A DNA stretch of 64,000 nucleotides from an uncultured Bacteroidales bacterium (GTDB taxonomy: Bacteria > Bacteroidota > Bacteroidia > Bacteroidales > Paludibacteraceae). The translations under genes and the position numbers were made by a program. How positions within the stretch are numbered: the first letter of the stretch is position 1; every line of letters starts with the position of its first letter. Below the pieces are notes generated by a model. The model did not search any database and was not told where the DNA came from. It saw only the letters and a list, made by a program, of their open reading frames with translations. Positions 42,311-51,179 of this stretch are shown piece by piece. Where the stretch lies: NCBI GenBank assembly GCA_934728255.1, contig CAKVEC010000004.1, positions 1 to 64,000 on the forward strand, given 5' to 3'.

Positions 42311-44790
42311 ACTTGAAAAAAAGACTATTCCTATATTTGCTTTTGTGGGCGGTTTGCGGGCAGACAATTGCCCGCAATATGCGTATATACGGCTATGTAA
42401 CCGACAGCGAGAACCGCGGTATTGAACTGGCGAATGTAACGATTGCGGAAACGACAACGGGTACAACGACTAACAAAAACGGTTACTATGAACTGCTGTT
42501 TGCCGACCGCGACACGGTGGAACTGGTGTTTTCGATGATTGGTTATACCACTATCCGCCAGCGTATTATCGATCCGCAGGAGGTGATGAACATCAATGTG
42601 GAGATGCCCACTGACGAGCAATGGATTGAGGAGGTGGAGGTGCGCGGACTGAAACGGCAGGACGGCACTATGGGGAGCATAGAGGCAAAGACCACACGCG
42701 TGATGCCCGATGCGACAGGCGGTTCGATAGAGAGTCTGCTGATCACGTTTGCGGGTGTGAACCAAAACAACGAACTATCGTCGCAGTACAACGTGCGCGG
42801 CGGCAGTTTTGACGAGAACCAGGTGTATGTGAACGGGTTGGAGGTGCACCGTCCGTTGCTGATACGTAGCGGTCAGCAGGAGGGACTGAGTTTTGTAAAC
42901 CCGTATATGGTGGAGAATGTGCAGTTCTCGGCAGGCGGGTACGATGCACAGTACGGCGACAAGATGTCGTCGGTATTGGATATAGAGTACAAGCGTCCCG
43001 ACCGTTTTGAGGCAAGCGTAGGGGCGAGCCTTCTCGGGGCTAACGTATATGTGGGGCACGGCGATAGTACGTATTCGCAGATGCACGGCATACGCTACAA
43101 GACGAGCCGCTATATGCTCGGTGCACTGGCAACGGCGGGTAATTATCAGCCGGATTTTATTGATTACCAAACCTATATCACGTGGGCAACAGGCAAGAAA
43201 CGCCACCCGCAGAGCGACTGGCGGATGTCCTTCCTTGGTAATTTCAGCCAGAACACCTATCGCTTTACCCCTGAATCAATGATTGAGAGTTTCGGCGGGC
43301 AGGATGCCAAGCACTTGCAGATCTTCTATGACGGGCAGGAGAAAGACCGCTTCACTACGGGATTTGCGGCTCTCGGTGCACACGGACACGTGTCGAAAGA
43401 AGTGGAGTTGGGTTTCGACCTGAGCGGTTTCTACACATACGAGCAGGAGACCTACGACATCACGGGCGAATACTACCTGACCGACAAACCGCTGGACAGT
43501 ATCCGCGGGGAAGTACCCGAGATAGGCAGCGGTGCGACAAGTATCACCGCCACGACAACGGGCGTATTGGGTACGGGGGTGTATCACCAGCATGCCCGCA
43601 ACCGTCTGCAAGCGGGAGTGGTAACGCTTTCGCACTCGGGAAAATGGAAATACGCGGACAACACCCTGAGTTGGGGTGTGAGCGGGCAGGCGGAACTAAT
43701 CAAAGACCACATCAGCGAGTGGGAATGGCGCGACTCGACGGGGTACAGCCTGCCGAACAACAATGAGGAGATGTTGCTCTACTATACGATGAACGGCGAC
43801 AGCCGGATGCAGTCGGCACGCATACAGGGCTATATACAGAATACACACAAATGGAATACCGAGAAGGGGCAAGTGATACTGACCATCGGCGGACGTCTAC
43901 AATGGTGGAGCCTCAACAACGAGGTGCTGCCGAGTCCGCGGGCAAGCATCGTCTATAACCCCGGTTGGAAACGCGATTTCAGTTTCCGCCTTGCCACAGG
44001 ACTCTATTACCAATCCCCGTTTTACAAAGAGTTGCGCGATACGCTGACGGGCGACGACGGCGTAACGCGTATCACGCTCAACAAAGACCTGCGGGCGCAA
44101 CGCTCCGTGCATGTGGTACTGGGCGGAGACTATTATTTCCGTGCGTGGGGTCGTCCGTTCAAACTGACGGCGGAAGCGTATTACAAGTACATCGACCGTA
44201 TGGAGAGTTACACCGTGGACAATGTGCGGGTGCGCTATTCGGGGCAGAATGACGCCGTAGGCTATGCGGCGGGACTTGACCTGAAACTCTACGGAGAATT
44301 AGTACCCGGCGCAGACAGTTGGATCAGTTTCTCGACAATGTCCGCCCGCCAGCGTCTGATAGACCAGCCCGAACTCGGTTGGATACCCTCGCCTCAGGAG
44401 CAACGTTACTCGTTCTCGATGTTCTTCCAAGATTATATCCCGCAGTTCCCGCAACTGAAGTTCCACCTAAAAATGCTCTGGAGCGACGGTATGCCGTTTG
44501 CCTCGCCGCGCAACCTTGCCAGCCAGAAAACACTGCGTATGCCAGACTACAGGCGTATCGACCTCGGAGCAACCTACGCTTTCAATGCCAAGACGGCGAA
44601 GTTTATGCGTGCGCCGAGTGCGAAACATATTGCCGAATGGGCGGTGCAGTTCGAGGTCTTCAACCTGGTGGACTGGCGGAACGTGAACTCGTATTTCTGG
44701 GTGAGCGACGCCTACGGCAACCAGTGGGCAAGCCCCAACTACCTGACGGGACGGCGGTACAACCTGAAGATAACGGTGGACTTGAAGTGA
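42304..44790 (+). CDS. TonB-dependent receptor with N-terminal carboxypeptidase-regulatory-like domain
   Basis: 828 residues from the ATG at 42304, inside the last codons of lptE; the longer frame has no signal, this one begins VNLKKRLFLYLLLWAVCGQT. Residues about 24-110: CarboxypepD_reg-like (YGYVTDSENRGIELANVTIA, TNKNGYYELLF). Plug about 120-235 (IESLLITFAGVNQNNELSSQ, YNVRGGSFDENQVYVNGLEV). Barrel to the terminal strand YNLKITVDLK. It has no SusD partner, so a polysaccharide importer of the Sus type is unlikely. Substrate unknown; overlap with lptE suggests coupled expression. Confidence 0.9.
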   Translation: MVNLKKRLFLYLLLWAVCGQTIARNMRIYGYVTDSENRGIELANVTIAETTTGTTTNKNGYYELLFADRDTVELVFSMIGYTTIRQRIIDPQEVMNINVEMPTDEQWIEEVEVRGLKRQDGTMGSIEAKTTRVMPDATGGSIESLLITFAGVNQNNELSSQYNVRGGSFDENQVYVNGLEVHRPLLIRSGQQEGLSFVNPYMVENVQFSAGGYDAQYGDKMSSVLDIEYKRPDRFEASVGASLLGANVYVGHGDSTYSQMHGIRYKTSRYMLGALATAGNYQPDFIDYQTYITWATGKKRHPQSDWRMSFLGNFSQNTYRFTPESMIESFGGQDAKHLQIFYDGQEKDRFTTGFAALGAHGHVSKEVELGFDLSGFYTYEQETYDITGEYYLTDKPLDSIRGEVPEIGSGATSITATTTGVLGTGVYHQHARNRLQAGVVTLSHSGKWKYADNTLSWGVSGQAELIKDHISEWEWRDSTGYSLPNNNEEMLLYYTMNGDSRMQSARIQGYIQNTHKWNTEKGQVILTIGGRLQWWSLNNEVLPSPRASIVYNPGWKRDFSFRLATGLYYQSPFYKELRDTLTGDDGVTRITLNKDLRAQRSVHVVLGGDYYFRAWGRPFKLTAEAYYKYIDRMESYTVDNVRVRYSGQNDAVGYAAGLDLKLYGELVPGADSWISFSTMSARQRLIDQPELGWIPSPQEQRYSFSMFFQDYIPQFPQLKFHLKMLWSDGMPFASPRNLASQKTLRMPDYRRIDLGATYAFNAKTAKFMRAPSAKHIAEWAVQFEVFNLVDWRNVNSYFWVSDAYGNQWASPNYLTGRRYNLKITVDLK

Positions 44791-44880
44791 GACCGCCTGC
44801 GGCTGTTAGAGGTTTGACCGCCTATGGCTGTTAGAAGTTAGATCGCTGCGCTGTTAGAAGTTAGATATTAGACCGATAGC
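44791..44880. repeat. Imperfect tandem repeat GACCGC-CTGTTAGAAGTTAGA
   Basis: Three decaying units (TGAGACCGCCTGCGGCTGTT, TTGACCGCCTATGGCTGTT, TTAGATCGCTGCGCTGTT) between the receptor stop and mutS. Confidence 0.6.
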
Positions 44881-44920
44881 AGTGATACATATTCATAATT
44901 TGTAATTCATACTTAGAAAA

Positions 44921-47617
44921 ATGGCAAAAGACAAGGAACAGACTCCGATGATGAAACAGTTTCGGGACATCAAGGCGCAGTACCCCGATGCGCTGCTGCT
45001 GTTCCGTTGCGGCGACTTCTATGAGACCTACTGCGAGGATGCCCTGCGTGCCAGCAAGATACTCAACATCACGCTGACCCACCGCAGCAACGGTGCCGGC
45101 GGGCTCAACCAGACGCAGGAGATGGCGGGGTTTCCGTTCCATGCCCTCGATACCTATCTGCCCAAATTGGTGCGGGCAGGCTTGCGCGTGGCGATATGCG
45201 ACCAATTGGAAGACCCGAAACTGACCAAGAAATTAGTCAAACGCGGAGTAACGGAGTTGGTTACGCCGGGTGTCAGTTACTCCGATACCACCCTTACACA
45301 GAAAGAAAACACATGGGTCGGCTGTCTCCATTTTGCCAAACATTCGATAGGCATTGCCTTTCTTGACATCTCTACGGGCGAGTTCCTCGCCGCCGAAGGG
45401 TCTGCTGACTACATCGACAAACTGCTGACCGACTTTGCGCCCAAAGAGGTGCTCTTCCTGCGCGGGAAGAAACCCGAGTTTGAAACCCGCTTCGGCAACA
45501 AGTTCTTTACATTCGAACTCGAAGACTGGATGCTCACGCCCGAATCGGCGCAGGAGCGTTTGGAGAAACAATGGCAGGTGAAGAACCTCAAGGGGTTCGG
45601 ACTTGACAAGATGCCCAACGGCGTAGTTGCCGCGGGGGGCATCCTCCATTATCTGGATATGACGCAGCACCTGCAAACGGGTCATATACAGCACCTGAGC
45701 CGTATTGAGGAAGACAAATACGTATGGCTCGACCGCTTTACCATTCATAACCTCGAACTCCTCGGCGGGCAGACGGCAGAGAGCAAGACGCTCTACGATG
45801 TCCTCGACCATACCATTTCGCCGATGGGCGGGCGTCTGCTGCACCGCTGGTTGGCACTCCCGCTCAAGGATGTGCGCCCGATACGCAACCGCCAGTCGGT
45901 GGTGGAGTATTTTTTCCGCCACCCTGACGAACGCGACCTGCTGCGGGAACAGATCGGGCAGATACAAGATATGGAGCGTATCGTGAGCAAAGTCGCAACC
46001 GGGCGTATTGCTCCGCGCGAGATGGTGCAACTCGCCACCGCCCTGCGTGCGTTGGTCGCTATCCGTGAGGTGTGCCTCGGAGCGGACGACAACTCATACC
46101 TGCATCTCCTCGGCGAGCAGATAGACCTCTGCACCGAAATGCGCGAGCGTATAGAGCAGCAGATACAACCCAATCCGCCCGCTGTGCAAGGGCGGCCGAA
46201 CGTGATTGCCAATGGCGTGGACAGCGAACTCGATTCGCTGCGCGACATACACACCAACGGCAAGGATTACCTGCTACGCATCCAACAGCGTGAGGCGGAG
46301 CAGACGGGAATACAGAGCCTGAAGATCGGGTACAACAATGTCTTCGGCTATTACCTGGAGGTGCGCAATACCTACAAAGACCAGGTGCCTCAGGAGTGGA
46401 TCCGCAAGCAGACACTCGTCAATGCCGAGCGGTATATTACCGAAGAACTCAAGCAATACGAAGAGACCATTCTCTCTGCCGAAGAGAAAATACAGATTAT
46501 CGAGAACCGCCTCTATCAGGAACTGATGCTGGCATTGAGCGGGTTTGTGCCGCAGATGCAGACCGATGCCAATGTGGTGGCGCAACTCGACTGTCTGCTC
46601 AGTTTTGCCACGACTGCAACAGAAAACAAGTATATCTGCCCCGATGTGAACGATAGTTTGGTGATTGATATCCGCCAGGGGCGGCATCCTGTGATTGAAC
46701 AGCAGTTGCCTGCCGGCGAACAATATGTAGCGAATGATGTCCTTCTCGACAACAACGGGCAGCAGATCATCATCATCACGGGTCCGAATATGGCTGGTAA
46801 ATCCGCGCTCCTGCGCCAGACGGCACTGATCGTGCTGATGGCTCAGATTGGCAGTTTCGTTCCCGCCGAGAGTGCATCGATCGGTATAGTAGACAAGATT
46901 TTCACCCGTGTTGGCGCGAGCGACAATATCTCGATGGGCGAGAGTACGTTTATGGTAGAGATGAATGAGGCGGCAAGTATATTGAACAACCTCAGCGAGC
47001 GGAGCCTTGTTCTTTTCGATGAACTCGGACGCGGTACCAGTACCTATGATGGTATCAGTATTGCCTGGGCGATTGTAGAGTATATCCACGAGCAGCGCGG
47101 ACATGCGAAGACGCTCTTTGCCACCCACTACCACGAACTTAACGAGATGGAACAGTCGTTCTCGCGCATACGCAATTATAATGTGTCCGTACGGGAGGTG
47201 AACGGGAAAGTGATCTTCCTGCGCAAACTCGTCCGAGGCGGTTCGGAGCATAGTTTCGGTATCCATGTGGCGAAACTGGCGGGTATGCCCGAGAGTATCA
47301 TTATCCGTGCCAACGAGATTTTGCATGAATTGGAGGGGAACAGCAATGGAGTATCGGGAACAAGCGGTGAGAGTGCTGCCGTCGTTTCATCTGTTTTGGC
47401 AGAAAGCAACAATCTTCGTCAGAATGTAAAGAAAGTAGGCAGCGGCAAAGCCACCATCAATGCCCCGGAGGGTATGCAATTGAGTTTCTTCCAGTTGGAC
47501 GACCCCGTCCTTGAGCAGATCCGCGACGAACTCACCCGTCTTGACATCGACAGTCTGACCCCTCTCGAAGCCCTCAACAAACTCAATGACATCAAGAAAT
47601 TAGTAGGCGGGAAATAA
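44921..47617 (+). CDS. mutS: DNA mismatch repair protein MutS
   Basis: 898 residues. Mismatch-binding domain I near the N-terminus (FRCGDFYETYCEDA; the Phe-x-Glu motif lies in GDFYE). Lever and clamp domains, ATPase Walker A TGPNMAGKSALLRQ (about 620-633), Walker B SLVLFDELGRGTSTYDG. C-terminal helical end. Recognises mispairs and recruits MutL. Full length. Confidence 0.98.
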   Translation: MAKDKEQTPMMKQFRDIKAQYPDALLLFRCGDFYETYCEDALRASKILNITLTHRSNGAGGLNQTQEMAGFPFHALDTYLPKLVRAGLRVAICDQLEDPKLTKKLVKRGVTELVTPGVSYSDTTLTQKENTWVGCLHFAKHSIGIAFLDISTGEFLAAEGSADYIDKLLTDFAPKEVLFLRGKKPEFETRFGNKFFTFELEDWMLTPESAQERLEKQWQVKNLKGFGLDKMPNGVVAAGGILHYLDMTQHLQTGHIQHLSRIEEDKYVWLDRFTIHNLELLGGQTAESKTLYDVLDHTISPMGGRLLHRWLALPLKDVRPIRNRQSVVEYFFRHPDERDLLREQIGQIQDMERIVSKVATGRIAPREMVQLATALRALVAIREVCLGADDNSYLHLLGEQIDLCTEMRERIEQQIQPNPPAVQGRPNVIANGVDSELDSLRDIHTNGKDYLLRIQQREAEQTGIQSLKIGYNNVFGYYLEVRNTYKDQVPQEWIRKQTLVNAERYITEELKQYEETILSAEEKIQIIENRLYQELMLALSGFVPQMQTDANVVAQLDCLLSFATTATENKYICPDVNDSLVIDIRQGRHPVIEQQLPAGEQYVANDVLLDNNGQQIIIITGPNMAGKSALLRQTALIVLMAQIGSFVPAESASIGIVDKIFTRVGASDNISMGESTFMVEMNEAASILNNLSERSLVLFDELGRGTSTYDGISIAWAIVEYIHEQRGHAKTLFATHYHELNEMEQSFSRIRNYNVSVREVNGKVIFLRKLVRGGSEHSFGIHVAKLAGMPESIIIRANEILHELEGNSNGVSGTSGESAAVVSSVLAESNNLRQNVKKVGSGKATINAPEGMQLSFFQLDDPVLEQIRDELTRLDIDSLTPLEALNKLNDIKKLVGGK

Positions 47618-47629
47618 AAAACACCATAC

Positions 47630-47667
47630 AAAAAACACGGCAAGGAAATTTCCATGCCGTGTTTTTT
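47630..47667. terminator. Bidirectional terminator between mutS and the convergent gene
   Basis: AAAAAACACGGCA (47630-47642) and TGCCGTGTTTTTT (47655-47667) form a 13-bp stem with T-runs on both strands. Confidence 0.92.
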
Positions 47668-47688
47668 GTATATATGCTAAACGATATA

Positions 47689-48285
47689 TTAGAAATTGTA
47701 TGCTAATCCTACACCGTTTTTGCTTGTTTGGATACTCCAATAGGGGCGCACTTGCGCTGTGGTACAAGCCACATTATAGACATCCACACTATTGTGCATC
47801 TTTGCATAACCGACAGCAATAGTCGGAATAGAGGCTACGATACTGAATGCACCTACACAATAAACAGCAGTCAAACCCAAAGCGGTATGCATCTTGGCAT
47901 CTGCTTCAGCATAACCGTAATCGCTATCTATCGTACTGCCTGCTGTGGCAATCAAACCGATTAGTCCGCCTAATTCAAATCCTGCACCGATACCGAGCAA
48001 GCACCAACCGGCAGTAGCAGTCTTGTAACCGCTGTTGGCTTTCTGCCACGCTGCGGGGCAGTTGGTTTCCAGAAAACGGATATAGGCTTTCTTGTCCATC
48101 GCCTGATTGCCCAGGAAATAGGTATTCCCGCTGCGGGTCAGTGCTTTCTGGTAATCCGTACGAGTGGACGGGTCATTCTTGTTGACCGTTACCTGATAGA
48201 TGACATTCTCTTTCTCTTGCGGCACCTGTGTAAATCCCGCTGCACATACAGCCAACAATACCAACGCAAGCAATGATTTTTTCAT
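47689..48285 (-). CDS. Secreted protein with glycine-rich hydrophobic core, unknown function
   Basis: 198 residues. Signal peptide MKKSLLALVLLAVCAAGFTQ. A Lys/Asn-rich region 22-85 contains ALTRSGNTYFLGNQAMDKKA. Two hydrophobic helices follow (WCLLGIGAGFELGGLIGLIATAG is split over about 93-115, and ALGLTAVYCVGAFSIVASIP about 135-155). The end GVGLAYNF is aromatic-terminated like an outer-membrane strand. Similar small Bacteroidales proteins are known only as hypothetical. Convergent with mutS. Confidence 0.75.
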   Translation of the reverse strand: MKKSLLALVLLAVCAAGFTQVPQEKENVIYQVTVNKNDPSTRTDYQKALTRSGNTYFLGNQAMDKKAYIRFLETNCPAAWQKANSGYKTATAGWCLLGIGAGFELGGLIGLIATAGSTIDSDYGYAEADAKMHTALGLTAVYCVGAFSIVASIPTIAVGYAKMHNSVDVYNVACTTAQVRPYWSIQTSKNGVGLAYNF

Positions 48286-48317
48286 ATCTGTTTCGTTTTT
48301 TAATGGTTAAACACCCC

Positions 48318-48357
48318 TAATGTCCTTAAAGTCCTTAGGGTCCTTAAGGACTTTAAC
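48318..48357. repeat. TTAAGGWC-type tandem repeat (inverted)
   Basis: TAATGTCCT, TAAAGTCCT, TAGGGTCCT, TAAGGACTTTAA: four 9-bp units between pheT and the secreted-protein gene. Confidence 0.8.
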
Positions 48358-48371
48358 GGACAAGTTAATGG

Positions 48372-50879
48372 TTATCGCAGTTTTGCGCCGAACTTCTCTT
48401 CAAAGGTTTTTTGCAGGCGTTGCATAATAGCCTCTATCTGCTTGTCCTTGAGTGTATTTTCCGGGTCTTGCAGAATAAATGACAAAGCATAGGATTTCTT
48501 GCCATTCTCAAGGTTCTTGCCCTCATAGACATCGAACAGATACACATTTTTGAGCAACTTACGCTCGGTCTCAAAGGCAGCACGTGCAAGGTCTGCAAAC
48601 TCCACCTGCTTGTCCACAAGCAGGGCAAAATCGCGTTTCACCTCGGGGAACTTTGGCAGGTCGTTGATAACGGGTTTGTACTGTTTGTTCTGGCGCAGGA
48701 GTTGCTTCCAGTCGAGGTCGGCAAAGAAGACTGCCTCATCGATATCAAACTGCTTGGCAAGTTTCTTATCCACAATCGCCAGTTGTCCCAACTCCTTGCC
48801 GTTCTGTGCCTTGAGTATCAAACCGTCGGAAAACAACTCGTTGCTGAACGCCTCCATAGTGCAGTGCGCCACCTCCACACCCATACGGGTCAGTACACCG
48901 TTTACGTATGCATGAAGCATATAGAATGTGGTCTTTTCGCCTTTGTTAATCCACGACTGCTGTGTCTTGTTACCCGTCAGCCAGAGTGCCAAATGCGGTT
49001 CCTCACTGTACTCCACAAGCGCATTCTCGGGGTTATGCTCACGCGCAGCGGGATTGGCGTGATAATGGTAGCAGTTGCCGAACTCGTAGAATTTTAGGTC
49101 GGCATTCTTGCGATTGACATTGCGCTGAATACTCTCCAAGCCGCCGAACAGCAGTGTCTGGCGCATTACACCGAGATCCTGGCTCAGCGGATTCTTGATC
49201 TTCACACACTCGCCCAACGGATAGGTCTGCAACGGCTCGTAGTATGCCACCTTGGTCAGCGAGTTATTCAGTATCTCATAGAAACCCTGCGCGGTCAGTT
49301 GCTCCGATATACGGGTCTGCAACTTCTGCGGATTGGGTTTCGGGCTGTAACTGAGGTTCGTATTCACTTTCTCGGGGAACTCGACATTGTTGTATCCGTA
49401 GATACGCAGAATATCCTCCACCACGTCGCACTCGCGCTGTACGTCCACACGGTAGCGCGGCACGGTGATATGCCAGTCGTCGCCCTCTTTGCTGACGATC
49501 TCCATCTCCAAACCGCGAAGAATGGTCTCTATCGTCTGCTCGCCAATCGCCTTGCCAATCAGCGCGTTCACACGCGGGATATTCAATGTTACGGGGAACG
49601 GCTCGAAATAGGTTTTCCCATTGTCGCTCACCTCCATCGCTACTTCGCCTCCGGCTACCTCCTGAATGAGCAATGCGCAGCGCTTCAGTATATATAAGGT
49701 ATTGTTCGGGTCGCAACCACGCTCGTAGCGGAACGATGCGTCGGTCTGCAACTGGTGGCGGCGCGAGGTCTTGCGGATACAAACCGGGTTGAAATAGGCA
49801 CTCTCGAGGAACACGTTTTTGGTCTCGTCGGTGATACCCGAGTTCAGTCCGCCGAACACACCCGCCATCGTCATCGGCTCCTCGGCATTGCAGATCATCA
49901 GGTCGGCAGCCGAGAGCGTACGCTCTATGCCGTCCAAGGTAGTAAATTTCTCGCCTTCGTGCGCCTTGCGTACGATGACGCGGTGTCCTTTTATCTTGTC
50001 TGCGTCAAACGAGTGGAGCGCCTGCCCCATCTCATGCAGCACAAAATTCGTTACGTCCACCACGTTGTTTATCGGGCGCAAACCGATGGTCGTCAAGGCT
50101 TTCTTGAGCCAGTCGGGCGACTCTTTGATGGTTACGCCCTGTATGCTCACGCCCGTGTAGCGGGGGCAATCCTCGGTGTCTTCAATCGTAATCTCAATCG
50201 GCAGGTTGTGGTTCTGTACGGCAAAAGCGTCCACACTCGGGCGGGTGAGAGCCACGTCCTGTCCATGTGCCAAATAGTAGGCATACAGGTCGCGTGCCAC
50301 ACCGTAGTGGCTGATAGCGTCCGATCGGTTCGGAGTAATATCCACCTCAATGAGCGTGTCGTCCTCCACATGGTAGTACTCCTTGGCGGGCATACCAACG
50401 GGCGTCGCTGCGGGCAGCACGATGATACCCGCATGGTCGCTGCCCACGCCTATCTCGTCTTCTGCACAAAGCATACCGAGCGATTCCTCGCCGCGTATCT
50501 TACCGCGCTTGATAGTAAAATGCTCATCGCCGTCATACAATACCGTGCCGATCGTAGCAACCACCACTTTCTGTCCGGCTGCCACATTCGGTGCCCCGCA
50601 AACGATATGCAGCGTATGCCGTCCCTGTCCGTCAGTAACGGCACCCTGTGCCTCTGCCGCACCGATGTTTACCTCCGTGATATGCAGGTGGTCGGAGTTG
50701 GGGTGCGGCACACAAGTCAGCACCTCGCCGATTACCAGTCCTTCCAAACCGCCTTTGATAGTCTGTACTTTCTCTACAGTTCCGACCTCCAAACCAATGG
50801 ATGTCAGTATCTTTGCCACTGTCTCCGCATCGTCGGTCAAGGCGATGTAGCGTTTGAGCCAATTATACGATATATTCAT
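48372..50879 (-). CDS. pheT: Phenylalanine-tRNA ligase beta subunit
   Basis: 835 residues. N-terminal tRNA-binding domain about 42-150 (VIGEVLTCVPHPNSDHLHIT, HIVCGAPN), B3/B4 editing domain, B5 domain (RVNALIGKAIGEQTIETIL), catalytic-like core, and a C-terminal anticodon-binding FDX-ACB domain (FPEVKRDFALLVDKQVEFAD). Pairs with PheS (not in the window) to charge tRNA-Phe. Own promoter at 50912-50942. Confidence 0.97.
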   Translation of the reverse strand: MNISYNWLKRYIALTDDAETVAKILTSIGLEVGTVEKVQTIKGGLEGLVIGEVLTCVPHPNSDHLHITEVNIGAAEAQGAVTDGQGRHTLHIVCGAPNVAAGQKVVVATIGTVLYDGDEHFTIKRGKIRGEESLGMLCAEDEIGVGSDHAGIIVLPAATPVGMPAKEYYHVEDDTLIEVDITPNRSDAISHYGVARDLYAYYLAHGQDVALTRPSVDAFAVQNHNLPIEITIEDTEDCPRYTGVSIQGVTIKESPDWLKKALTTIGLRPINNVVDVTNFVLHEMGQALHSFDADKIKGHRVIVRKAHEGEKFTTLDGIERTLSAADLMICNAEEPMTMAGVFGGLNSGITDETKNVFLESAYFNPVCIRKTSRRHQLQTDASFRYERGCDPNNTLYILKRCALLIQEVAGGEVAMEVSDNGKTYFEPFPVTLNIPRVNALIGKAIGEQTIETILRGLEMEIVSKEGDDWHITVPRYRVDVQRECDVVEDILRIYGYNNVEFPEKVNTNLSYSPKPNPQKLQTRISEQLTAQGFYEILNNSLTKVAYYEPLQTYPLGECVKIKNPLSQDLGVMRQTLLFGGLESIQRNVNRKNADLKFYEFGNCYHYHANPAAREHNPENALVEYSEEPHLALWLTGNKTQQSWINKGEKTTFYMLHAYVNGVLTRMGVEVAHCTMEAFSNELFSDGLILKAQNGKELGQLAIVDKKLAKQFDIDEAVFFADLDWKQLLRQNKQYKPVINDLPKFPEVKRDFALLVDKQVEFADLARAAFETERKLLKNVYLFDVYEGKNLENGKKSYALSFILQDPENTLKDKQIEAIMQRLQKTFEEKFGAKLR

Positions 50880-50911
50880 AGTGCAATCTTTTAATAGTCT
50901 TTTTCAGCCCG

Positions 50912-50942
50912 CAAAGTTACGAAAAAAAATGCAGTTGTGCAA
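50912..50942 (-). promoter_or_regulatory. Bacteroidales-type promoter of pheT
   Basis: Minus strand TTG (50942-50940), 20 nt, TAACTTTG (50919-50912). Confidence 0.75.
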
Positions 50943-50982
50943 TTAACTTGCCAATTAACAATTAATAATTAACAATTAACAT
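50939..50982. repeat. ATTAACAATT-type tandem repeat
   Basis: GCAATTAACTTGCCAATTAAC, AATTAATAATTAAC, AATTAACAT: starts at the pheT -33 element. 50983-51139 shows no further feature. Confidence 0.65.
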
Positions 50983-51139
50983 ACAGAGTATGCAAAAGTA
51001 AGAGTGCATAAAAGTGTATATAAGAGCCGTGTGTTCTAAGGAGTTCTACTCAGCCCACAGGGCTTCGTCTCGCTACGGCGCTCAGTGTGCTACGCACACC
51101 CGCCTTACGCTTCACATTGCCGTCTCGTTGCCGTAAATG

Positions 51140-51179
51140 CTTAAGGACTTTAAGGTCGTTAATGTCCTTAAAGACTTTG
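51140..51179. repeat. TTAAGGWC-type tandem repeat
   Basis: CTTAAGGAC, TTTAAGGTC, GTTAATGTC, CTTAAAGAC: four units abutting the topB stop codon at 51180. Confidence 0.8.
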